From the NCBI GenBank assembly GCA_030671465.1, contig DAOVIP010000020.1, forward strand, positions 1 through 11,128: a stretch of DNA of 11,128 nucleotides. The letters are read 5' to 3'. The notes under the pieces are model-generated. The model searched no databases and was not told the DNA's origin. It worked only from the letters and a program-made list of their open reading frames with translations. Source of the stretch: Candidatus Aminicenantota bacterium (GTDB taxonomy: Bacteria; Acidobacteriota; Aminicenantia; UBA2199). A program made the position numbers and the translations under genes. Shown here piece after piece: positions 1 to 5,810 of the stretch (the first letter of the stretch is position 1; every line of letters begins with the position of its first letter).

Positions 1-829
1 GATAGAAGTCCTTTAATTTATAACCTCCCCACACCTTCACCTCCGGATGGGCCTCACCGCAGATTTCAATAAGAGCATCATCCAAACCATTCAGACGGTA
101 AGATAAGCGGAAGGGATGTTTTTGCTTAAAAGTGATAAATCGCTTTATAAATGTTGCCACAGACCAGGCCGCCTTATTTATGTTTTCACTGAAATCAAGC
201 CATTGACTCTTCCATTCATATCTGTGGTTTATATTAAAATTGCTTACGTTTTTCGGAAGATAAGAATGATTGAAAGTCTTTAAAAATTCAATCATGATCC
301 GGTACACATTGAAATCAATTTTTGCTCTTGGTTGATTGAAGGTTGGCCTCAACTCCAGATTGAAACAAAAGTGATCATGTTTCCCAAATTGATCCCTGCG
401 GAATCGAATTCCATTTGCTTGTTTGGCCGGAATTTTAATGAGTAATTTTCTGGTCCTCTGCATTTGTTCAGAGTATGCTGGATTACGATTTTTCAATCCA
501 TTCAGTTTGTCGACCAGAAACACCAGTAATTCATCCATTTCATGATAGGCGGCCACAATCACAAAATGCCTGGCTCTGAATCCCAGGCTCCTGAATAAAT
601 ACCCCGGTTTATTGACCCTGTCGAAAGTAAACTCATATTGGTTGAACCTGTTTTTCCAGGCCTTGAAATCGACAGAACCCGAGACCTCAAAACAGACCCG
701 GTAGGGAATGAACATTAGGAATGCCCCTCTCACCTCTCCCTGCACAAGGTAAGTAATGTTATAAGATAACTCAACCCCGGACAGACCGGTAAAACCAATA
801 ATGATAAAAAAGCATATCAACCGTTTCAT
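1..829 (-). CDS. Exported protein of unknown function, 3' end outside window
   Basis: An open frame with no stop runs from an ATG at 829-827 off the left edge, giving at least 276 residues. Residues 1-17 (MKRLICFFIIIGFTGLSG, then VELSYNITY) look like a Sec signal peptide: two basic residues, a hydrophobic core and a small-residue cleavage area. The mature part is rich in Phe, Asn, Arg and aromatic residues and shows no further membrane segment, so a periplasmic or outer-membrane-associated location is inferred. I see no catalytic motif and do not recognise the family. The Ser-Tyr-Asn-Ile-Thr-Tyr start of the mature chain faintly recalls the beta-rich DUF3108 family, but that is not enough to assign it. 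It lies 22 bases downstream of the TPR/aspartic-protease gene on the same strand, so co-transcription is likely. The ribosome binding site is weak (GAG about 9 bases before the ATG). Confidence 0.75.
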   Translation of the reverse strand, partial: MKRLICFFIIIGFTGLSGVELSYNITYLVQGEVRGAFLMFIPYRVCFEVSGSVDFKAWKNRFNQYEFTFDRVNKPGYLFRSLGFRARHFVIVAAYHEMDELLVFLVDKLNGLKNRNPAYSEQMQRTRKLLIKIPAKQANGIRFRRDQFGKHDHFCFNLELRPTFNQPRAKIDFNVYRIMIEFLKTFNHSYLPKNVSNFNINHRYEWKSQWLDFSENINKAAWSVATFIKRFITFKQKHPFRLSYRLNGLDDALIEICGEAHPEVKVWGGYKLKDFY

Positions 830-851
830 TTATGAAATCTCAAAGCCGGGA

Positions 852-2372
852 TTAAGTTCCGGGACCTTCTATAAAAACTTGTCTGGAAAAAGGATCAAAA
901 GAGACAATCCAATTTTCCTTGAACACCTGTGGTCCTAAAACCACATCAGCAGTCAAGCCGGAGAGCCGGCGGTAAAATCTTTCAAAAGACCATACTTCAA
1001 TATTCTTTCTGTCAAATCGCCACTGGCCCAGAAAGACAGATATCGGGGCTTCAAAGAAACGGTATACTTTGCCATTGGAAAGATATCTTATTTTGGGTTT
1101 CAGCGGTAAACGGAGAATCTGGGCAAAACTCAGTTTAACCGCAATGTCCTCTGCTCCGGTCTCAATGATCCCCAGGCCATTCATTTTCTGGTTCACCATT
1201 ACCGGGAGAAAAACCTGTTCATACCCATACCAGGGTAACCTGACATATTCTTCAGGCCTCAGATTGGCCAGATAACAGTCAAATGCAGCCTTCGTCCTTA
1301 AAACCAGTTGCCTTTTCTTTCCATCCAGGGATATGACCCGGTTGCGGATAAAAATCGGGTTCAAATTCCCATCAAAAAAATCAGACCGGGGCTTGGGGAT
1401 ATAAAAACCGATCAAATGATGGAGCTGAAACGACTCAAAATCCAACAATTCGGTATAAACACGATATCCATCAAGGGCCTGAGCCTCGGTTCCGATAATG
1501 GCTGTGGTTCTCCCACCGATCTTCAACTTCAAATTATCATATAACTCCCGATCATGGATCATCCATCCGGTGGCATTTCCGGTATCCAGTATAATCCTGA
1601 ATGGCCTACTTTTACCCGTTCTGAAATTGATGAAAAAATAACCATTGTCGGGTGTTCCGGCAAAAGGCAAGGTAACGGTATCGGCTTCCGTGGTGGTTTC
1701 AAATAACTTTTCTTTCCTGATGCTCTTATAGAGGCGTGCACTGGCCTTTAAATTTTCAGCGGTCTGTTTATCACTCTTCTTCATCCATTTGGCCCGCTGA
1801 TTATACCAGTTGAACATTTTGGGCAGGTTTCCCACCGCAGAGAAAATTTCCACCCCAATCAAAAAAACCTGAAAGGAATGGACCAAATTGGGATTGCTTT
1901 TTAGAAAATGATCAAACAACTTTTCTGACTTTCCATACTGCTTCAGATAGAGAAGCAATAACATTTTGGCCAGCATGGCATTCGGGGTATTGCCATCCAG
2001 TTCCAGAGATTTATCGAGAATATCCTCCGCTTTGTCCAGATAGCCTGAGGAAAGGAAAACCCATCCGGCACAGGCATATATCCTGCTTCGGTGGGATTGT
2101 TCAATATCTATCTGCTTTATTTTTTCTCCTGCCAGGTTATTCCGCCCGGTTCTGGCCAGACATTCGATAAACAAGAGTTTTTCATCCAGTGATAGGGATT
2201 GATAATTTCTTTTCTGAAAACAATCAACAATTTGGATGAAATCAGCATCCCAGTAAGCCTGGTTTAGATCAATTCTCGCTCTTGAATCAGGCAGAAGCGG
2301 TAATGAAAAAAGAGTAAAGGCCATCATAATGGCCAGACATTTTATCCAAGACATTCCGTTTAAAAAAAACAT
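852..2372 (-). CDS. Exported TPR protein with C-terminal two-lobed aspartic-protease-like domain
   Basis: This 506-residue protein has three visible parts. Residues 1-32 are a signal peptide (hydrophobic stretch about 11-27, then PDSRA). Residues about 60-200 are helical repeats of TPR type; the clearest is near 98-131, with a Gly-Tyr-x-x-Ala turn and a regular Leu/Ala pattern. Residues about 240-506 resemble bacterial pepsin/retropepsin-like domains in tandem. Lobe 1 has Ile-Leu-Asp263-Thr-Gly followed by an Asn-Ala-Thr-Gly-Trp segment. Lobe 2 has Gly-Ile-Ile-Glu404-Thr-Gly-Ala and ends in DVVLGPQVF...WIVSFDP, like the closing Leu-Gly-x-x-Phe-Leu...Asp strand of the family. Active pepsins need an Asp in each lobe. 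Glu404 (codon GAG, 1161-1163 reversed) replaces the second one, so the enzyme may be altered, inactive or only a peptide-binding module. The ATG at 2372 has a weak GAG-rich site upstream; a second ATG (residue 7) is possible. It is the likely first gene of a pair with the exported protein downstream. Confidence 0.85.
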   Translation of the reverse strand: MFFLNGMSWIKCLAIMMAFTLFSLPLLPDSRARIDLNQAYWDADFIQIVDCFQKRNYQSLSLDEKLLFIECLARTGRNNLAGEKIKQIDIEQSHRSRIYACAGWVFLSSGYLDKAEDILDKSLELDGNTPNAMLAKMLLLLYLKQYGKSEKLFDHFLKSNPNLVHSFQVFLIGVEIFSAVGNLPKMFNWYNQRAKWMKKSDKQTAENLKASARLYKSIRKEKLFETTTEADTVTLPFAGTPDNGYFFINFRTGKSRPFRIILDTGNATGWMIHDRELYDNLKLKIGGRTTAIIGTEAQALDGYRVYTELLDFESFQLHHLIGFYIPKPRSDFFDGNLNPIFIRNRVISLDGKKRQLVLRTKAAFDCYLANLRPEEYVRLPWYGYEQVFLPVMVNQKMNGLGIIETGAEDIAVKLSFAQILRLPLKPKIRYLSNGKVYRFFEAPISVFLGQWRFDRKNIEVWSFERFYRRLSGLTADVVLGPQVFKENWIVSFDPFSRQVFIEGPGT

Positions 2373-2397
2373 GAAAGAACTCGCTCTTTATGAAGCC

Positions 2398-2403
2398 ATT
2401 ATA
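2398..2403 (-). promoter_or_regulatory. Possible -10 element before the TPR/aspartic-protease gene
   Basis: A perfect TATAAT reads on the minus strand 25 bases before the ATG at 2372. No good -35 hexamer sits at 16-18 bases (the best match is about 3 of 6), and there is no extended -10 TG. The flanking 2373-2455 stretch is AT-rich and otherwise empty. It is a weak candidate that could be chance in AT-rich DNA. Confidence 0.25.
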
Positions 2404-2455
2404 ATATAAGCAAAATAAAAATCCATACCATTGAAATTTTAAAATGATTAATTGG

Positions 2456-2722
2456 CTATGCTTCTATCGAAATATTTACTCGCATGGTTTTATGAATCAT
2501 GTCGACATTGACAATCTGAATTTGAATACCTTCGTTCTTTTCCATCAGGTTCAGTTTCATGGTTATTTCCTGCAATTGCTTAACCGAGAGAAAACCCGGA
2601 TAATCCAACTCCGCCCGGATTTCAGCGTAATCTCCCCGGTCAAAATGATCTATACGTAAAACTGGGAAACCGTATCTTTCAAAGGTTCCATAAATAATCT
2701 CCGGATACAATGTGCTTTTCAT
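2456..2722 (-). CDS. Small hypothetical protein (88 aa)
   Basis: An 88-residue frame starts at an ATG (2722-2720). The product is soluble and mixed alpha/beta in appearance, with alternating charged and hydrophobic residues (for example RIDHFDRGDYAEIRAEL at about 23-39 and a beta-like IQIQIVNVD near 66-74). It has no signal peptide, membrane segment or cysteine pair, and I do not recognise a family. Support for its being real is indirect: it fills the space between two same-strand genes, its composition is protein-like, and a promoter-like pair lies upstream at 2781-2809. Against it, no Shine-Dalgarno sequence is visible before the ATG, and a plus-strand frame of 71 codons overlaps it; that frame has a poorer composition (many His, Phe, Asn), so I prefer the minus frame. 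Confidence 0.55.
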   Translation of the reverse strand: MKSTLYPEIIYGTFERYGFPVLRIDHFDRGDYAEIRAELDYPGFLSVKQLQEITMKLNLMEKNEGIQIQIVNVDMIHKTMRVNISIEA

Positions 2723-2747
2723 TTAATTCAAATGGATTGAAATCAAA

Positions 2748-2764
2748 GACCGTTTTACCCGGTC
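2748..2764 (-). other. Short GC-rich hairpin in the leader of the 88-aa gene
   Basis: GACCG and CGGTC form a perfect 5-base stem around a 7-base loop. On the minus strand it lies 25 bases before the ATG at 2722 and is followed by TTTGATTT. It could be a leader hairpin or a weak terminator for the membrane-protein gene ending at 2865. The stem is short and may be chance. Confidence 0.25.
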
Positions 2765-2780
2765 ACCCAATCTGTTCATA

Positions 2781-2809
2781 TATATACTACAATGAAGATT
2801 GAAATTCAA
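2781..2809 (-). promoter_or_regulatory. Candidate sigma70-type promoter for the 88-aa gene
   Basis: Reading the minus strand, TTGAAT (2809-2804) is separated by 17 bases from TATATA (2786-2781). A start point near 2774 would give a leader of about 50 bases. The -35 part overlaps an 11-base palindrome, TTGAAATTCAA (2799-2809), which might be a regulator site or chance. The hexamers are imperfect, so confidence is moderate to low. Confidence 0.4.
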
Positions 2810-2864
2810 CTGGATTCAAAAATGGCTTCTGATCTTCAAAAAGAGAATCTCATCAAACATCCAA

Positions 2865-3797
2865 TCAAAACCTCAAGCAAACAGGCAGTAAAATGAAAAC
2901 CAGGAGCCAGAGCATGCTCCAGAAGCTCTTTTTGAAGTTTTTCCAATGGATGACACCAACAGCGGTCAGGATTAGGAAAATCAAGGTTATTCCAATTCCC
3001 ATCAGCAACGAGAACCAATCTGAAATTTCAATACCCAGTAGTTCAAACAACCAGAAAAATGGGATAACAAACAATGTTTTTTTAAAATCGAAAAATAAGA
3101 AGAGCCCAAAATAGTATAAAAATCCCAGATAGAAACCCTTTCCGTAAAGTATGGCCAACCACAATATCAAGAACAAAGGGAGATAAAAATAGATCATGAA
3201 GGGTATTTTCAGAAACCGGGTCGATTCCAGCAAATTATCCACATACGAAATCGATTTACCTGACATCACCTGTGCTTTTGTATCCAATGAATGTTCCGTT
3301 CCTGAGGAATCCAGAAGGAAGGACAGTAATGCCGTGCCAAAGAATTTTATCTGAAGGGTATCTTCCCGCTGTATTTCTATCACATCCTGGGGCAATAATT
3401 TTACCCAGGTTAAACCCGATTCAACCAGAACCGCCAGCCGGCCAAGTTCCACAAATGTATTCGGTCCTGAATTTGAAATTAAAAAAACCGCCGGATTGAG
3501 AAATGTATAATATGAGACAACAGCCAAAGATCTGGCCCGGGTATCCGAATATTTCAACAACCTCTGTCTGGCCTGTTCATAGGAAGACAGGCCCATAAAA
3601 AAAAAGTTTTTGGGCTCAACTAGAGGAGTACTCTTTAATTCCAATTTGGTCATTTGCCAGATGAAAGAAAAATTGAGAAAACGAATGACAATCAGTATTA
3701 GCAGGCTCACCATTAAAACCAAAAATGATTTCTTTTTTTTACTCGACCGGATGGGTGATTGACTATAAAGCGTCCCTGCCTGATTTTCCATAATCAA
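2865..3797 (-). CDS. Multi-pass membrane protein of unknown function
   Basis: The product is 310 residues. Residues 1-23 are polar and end in a Lys cluster (KKKK at 20-23), so the N-terminus is probably cytoplasmic. A membrane segment follows at about 24-47, then a polar region of roughly 145 residues (about 50-195), probably outside the membrane. The C-terminal part is densely hydrophobic, with about four to five segments near 197-218, 221-237, 241-254, 262-284 and 292-308. I see no catalytic motif and do not recognise the family; one N-terminal segment, an external domain and a membrane-embedded C-terminus loosely recall DUF1189 proteins, unverified. Two starts are possible: TTG at 3797, 5 bases from the GAGG core of AGAGGA, or ATG at 3791, 11 bases from it. 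The spacing favours TTG and the codon favours ATG. The gene has a near-consensus promoter at 3844-3872 and is divergent from the DUF3014 gene. Confidence 0.8.
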   Translation of the reverse strand: MIMENQAGTLYSQSPIRSSKKKKSFLVLMVSLLILIVIRFLNFSFIWQMTKLELKSTPLVEPKNFFFMGLSSYEQARQRLLKYSDTRARSLAVVSYYTFLNPAVFLISNSGPNTFVELGRLAVLVESGLTWVKLLPQDVIEIQREDTLQIKFFGTALLSFLLDSSGTEHSLDTKAQVMSGKSISYVDNLLESTRFLKIPFMIYFYLPLFLILWLAILYGKGFYLGFLYYFGLFLFFDFKKTLFVIPFFWLFELLGIEISDWFSLLMGIGITLIFLILTAVGVIHWKNFKKSFWSMLWLLVFILLPVCLRF

Positions 3798-3843
3798 TTT
3801 ATCCTCTGATTCCCTGATATAAATCCTGTTTCTACTACTCTAA

Positions 3844-3872
3844 ATTATACTTTTTTATCTTTGAAATGTAAA
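3844..3872 (-). promoter_or_regulatory. Near-consensus sigma70-type promoter for the membrane-protein gene
   Basis: On the minus strand TTTACA (3872-3867, five of six consensus bases) is followed after exactly 17 bases by a perfect TATAAT (3849-3844). Transcription would start near 3837, giving a leader of about 40 bases that contains AGAGGA before the start codon. Confidence 0.6.
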
Positions 3873-3881
3873 TATTTTTAA

Positions 3882-3898
3882 TGTTAAATAATTTAACA
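3882..3898. promoter_or_regulatory. Perfect 17-base palindrome, candidate operator in a divergent promoter region
   Basis: TGTTAAAT and ATTTAACA form perfect 8-base arms around a single central A. The site lies 9 bases upstream of the minus-strand -35 box, centred near -53 for that promoter and about -94 for the plus-strand promoter. The size and symmetry suit a dimeric regulator. No regulator gene is adjacent, so its protein is unknown. The low G+C of the arms raises the chance of coincidence. Confidence 0.45.
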
Positions 3899-3948
3899 CC
3901 ATTTTAATATTGGATTAATGCCGAGCCAACAGCCTGTTTTAATAACCA

Positions 3949-3977
3949 TTGACAATTCAATAGGCTTTCAGTATGAT
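3949..3977 (+). promoter_or_regulatory. Near-consensus sigma70-type promoter for the DUF3014 gene
   Basis: A perfect TTGACA (3949-3954) is followed after 17 bases by TATGAT (3972-3977, five of six). The start point would be near 3984, only about 16 bases before the ATG at 4000, but this short leader includes AGAGG (3988-3992). The upstream ATG at 3973 lies inside the -10 box and so cannot be in the transcript. Confidence 0.65.
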
Positions 3978-3987
3978 ACCATCAAGT

Positions 3988-3992
3988 AGAGG
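3988..3992 (+). promoter_or_regulatory. Ribosome binding site deciding the DUF3014 start
   Basis: AGAGG sits 7 bases before the ATG at 4000, an ideal spacing. The alternative ATG at 3973 has no comparable site. This supports the downstream start. Confidence 0.65.
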
Positions 3993-3999
3993 CATCTCC

Positions 4000-4785
4000 A
4001 TGCAATCATATCGAATCATTATTGTTATCAGCATACTCCTGACAGTCACCATTATTGCCCTGTATATTCACTTTTTTGTCATTAACAAAAGCAATGATCA
4101 CCAAAAACCACTACTTACCGCTCAGGCAGAAGGTAAGCCACCGCCCGCAAAGAAACCTTCAACTGAAAAAAAACCCCTCCCACCAACCGACTTTCCCCCG
4201 ATGAATAACAGTGACAATTTTATACAAGAAAGCTTGAAAAGCGCTTCCCCACTGCCAGAATTCCGGAACTGGTTGAAGGAAAAGGATATCATCAGGCGGT
4301 TTGTGGCCATTGTGGATAACATGGTCAACGGAGAAAGTCCGGCTGTCAACCTGAAATTTTTAAAACCTGAAAAAACCTTCCAGATCATCAAAAACAAAAA
4401 TGACCTGATCCTGGACCCAAATAACTATATCCGCTATGATCGGATGATCACAATAATTACTTCCCTGAACACCCAAACCCTCATCAATCTATTTCAACAG
4501 ATTGAGCCGCTGCTGGACGAAGCTTACCAGAAATTGGGATACCCGGGGGGGAATTTCAGGCCCGCATTCTTCCGGGCCCTGAGAGTGGTATTGGATATCC
4601 CCGTTATCAACTCTCCCATCTTACTGGAAAAAAAAGTGATCACCTATTCCTTTGAAAAACAGGAACTTGAAAATTTAAATCCTGCCCAAAAGCAAATTCT
4701 AAGACTGGGTCCGGAAAACATCCTGAAAATCCAAAAGAAATGCCGGGAGTTTATCGGGTTGCTCAATTCCGGTTCCGATCAATAG
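4000..4785 (+). CDS. DUF3014 family membrane-anchored protein
   Basis: From the ATG at 4000 the product is 261 residues. Residues about 5-26 form one membrane segment with no clear cleavage site, so it is probably an inner-membrane anchor with the rest in the periplasm. Residues 30-68 are a Pro/Lys-rich spacer (GKPPPAKKP, then KKPLPPTDFPP). Residues about 69-255 match the DUF3014 pattern as I remember it: IIRRFVAIVDN (97-107), DPNNYIRYD (139-147), LLDEAYQKLGYP (171-182), a Pro-Val-Ile-Asn-Ser-Pro turn, and LRLGPENI (234-241) near the end. The family has no known biochemical function. A frame extends to an ATG at 3973, but that codon is part of the -10 box of a strong promoter, while the ATG at 4000 has AGAGG at 7 bases. 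The gene is divergent from the membrane-protein gene and converges on the SDR gene with 12 bases between the stops. Confidence 0.85.
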   Translation: MQSYRIIIVISILLTVTIIALYIHFFVINKSNDHQKPLLTAQAEGKPPPAKKPSTEKKPLPPTDFPPMNNSDNFIQESLKSASPLPEFRNWLKEKDIIRRFVAIVDNMVNGESPAVNLKFLKPEKTFQIIKNKNDLILDPNNYIRYDRMITIITSLNTQTLINLFQQIEPLLDEAYQKLGYPGGNFRPAFFRALRVVLDIPVINSPILLEKKVITYSFEKQELENLNPAQKQILRLGPENILKIQKKCREFIGLLNSGSDQ

Positions 4786-4797
4786 TATCGATTTCTT

Positions 4798-5613
4798 TTA
4801 CTTCTGGGAATTGCCGGTTTTGGGCTTATAGATTTTTCCGGTCACATACACCACCCACTTGCGGGGGAAAAACCGGATAATCAGGTGATTCAATTTATAA
4901 AACAACCCGGTTATGGTCAGGGGCTTTCTTTTCTTAAAGGCTCGAATGGCTTTTTTGGCAGCAGTCGGGGCAGCCATCATAACCAGATTATTCCAGGGAA
5001 CATTATTCTCAATACCGGATTTGGAATACATTTCCGTATAAATACCACCCGGAACGTAAATACACATCACTATTCCGCTATTTCGGTATTCCTCCCTCAA
5101 GGCTTCACAAAAAAACTGACAGGCACTCTTGGATGCGGCATAGACATTCTGATAAGGCATGGGAATAAAGGCACCATGGCTGGTAACATTCAGAATGGCT
5201 CCCTCTCCCTGTTCCCGGAAATATGGCAGGAACAGCAAATTGAGCTTCATGGCCGCTAAAAAATTGACCCGAACGATTTCTTCATAAAATTCAATATGCT
5301 TCTTTTCGGTCTTTCCATAAAAGGTTATGCCCGCATTATTGACCACTGCATAGACAGGGGCGATGGCAATGGCCTGCTGAAACAGTCTATCGGCCCCGTC
5401 CGGCTGGCTTAAATCAATCTGAATGACCTCTACCCGGACATTTTTCTTCCGCTCTATCTGCTCTTTCAACAGGTCCAGTTTGTGTTTTCTTCTGGCAGCA
5501 ATAATTAAATTGGCTTTTTCCCTGTCAGCCAGAACCAGAGCCATTTCTCTTCCCAAACCACTTGAGGCACCAGTGATCAATACCCATCGGTTGTTAAAAT
5601 TCAATTTTTTCAT
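4798..5613 (-). CDS. Short-chain dehydrogenase/reductase (SDR), classical type
   Basis: This 271-residue protein has all the hallmarks of a classical SDR: the NAD(P)-binding Thr14-Gly-Ala-Ser-Ser-Gly-Leu-Gly21, Asn92-Asn-Ala-Gly95, the structural Asn117, catalytic Ser145, Tyr158 and Lys162 (Tyr-Ala-Ala-Ser-Lys), and Pro188-Gly189 after the sixth strand. The Ala-Ala-Arg-Arg at 39-42, after the second strand, suggests NADP(H) preference by analogy with related SDRs. Residues about 232-265 form a basic, hydrophobic tail (GLFYKLNHLIIRFFPRKW) that may associate with the membrane, as in DltE/YqjQ-like SDRs. The substrate cannot be predicted. It appears to be a single-gene unit. The Shine-Dalgarno is weak (AAGAAG directly before the ATG). 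A candidate promoter lies at 5675-5703. Confidence 0.9.
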   Translation of the reverse strand: MKKLNFNNRWVLITGASSGLGREMALVLADREKANLIIAARRKHKLDLLKEQIERKKNVRVEVIQIDLSQPDGADRLFQQAIAIAPVYAVVNNAGITFYGKTEKKHIEFYEEIVRVNFLAAMKLNLLFLPYFREQGEGAILNVTSHGAFIPMPYQNVYAASKSACQFFCEALREEYRNSGIVMCIYVPGGIYTEMYSKSGIENNVPWNNLVMMAAPTAAKKAIRAFKKRKPLTITGLFYKLNHLIIRFFPRKWVVYVTGKIYKPKTGNSQK

Positions 5614-5674
5614 CTTCTTATTATCGTGCCGGCCCTGGTCGTAAATTTCAACTCATTACCACTTCCAATCACCC

Positions 5675-5703
5675 AGTTTATCTGAGCGGCAGGAATATTT
5701 CAA
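5675..5703 (-). promoter_or_regulatory. Candidate promoter for the SDR gene
   Basis: On the minus strand TTGAAA (5703-5698, five of six) is followed after 17 bases by TAAACT (5680-5675, four of six). The implied start near 5668 gives a leader of about 55 bases. This is the best pair seen in 5614-5810 for the minus strand, but it is not strong. Confidence 0.35.
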
Positions 5704-5729
5704 ATGAAAATGTTGAAAATATGATATGA

Positions 5730-5756
5730 TTTTGATAAATATATAATATATCAAAA
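5730..5756. repeat. AT-rich inverted repeat with TATAAT upstream of the DUF4301 gene
   Basis: TTTTGATA (5730-5737) and TATCAAAA (5749-5756) are perfect 8-base arms around an 11-base spacer that contains TATAAT (5742-5747). It lies 54-81 bases before the ATG at 5811. The TATAAT could be the -10 of the DUF4301/lipoprotein operon, in which case a regulator binding the arms would block it; however, no good -35 is found at 16-18 bases. The remainder of 5614-5810 shows nothing else. Confidence 0.35.
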
Positions 5757-5810
5757 CAAAATCAATGTATAGATATTTATGAAATGATTTCTTAGGCAGG
5801 TGAAAATAAA

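Noticed and set aside
2436..2445. The palindrome ATTTTAAAAT downstream of the 88-aa gene.
   Set aside because: It is pure A/T, has no GC stem or T-run, and is expected by chance in such DNA.
2444..2659. A plus-strand frame of 71 codons opposite the 88-aa gene.
   Set aside because: Its composition is dominated by His, Phe and Asn with no recognisable features, and it has no ribosome binding site; it reads as the shadow of the minus-strand gene.
2792..2896. A plus-strand 34-codon frame beginning MKIEIQLDSKMASDL between the 88-aa gene and the membrane-protein gene.
   Set aside because: It lacks a ribosome binding site, overlaps the 3' end of the better-supported minus-strand gene, and lies over the candidate minus promoter region; chance is the simpler explanation.
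4774..4797. A possible terminator (CGAT...ATCG followed by TTTCTTTT) after the DUF3014 gene.
   Set aside because: The stem is only four base pairs, too weak to support as an intrinsic terminator.
4885..5259. A plus-strand frame of 124 codons.
   Set aside because: It lies wholly inside the SDR gene, whose catalytic motifs are unmistakable on the other strand.
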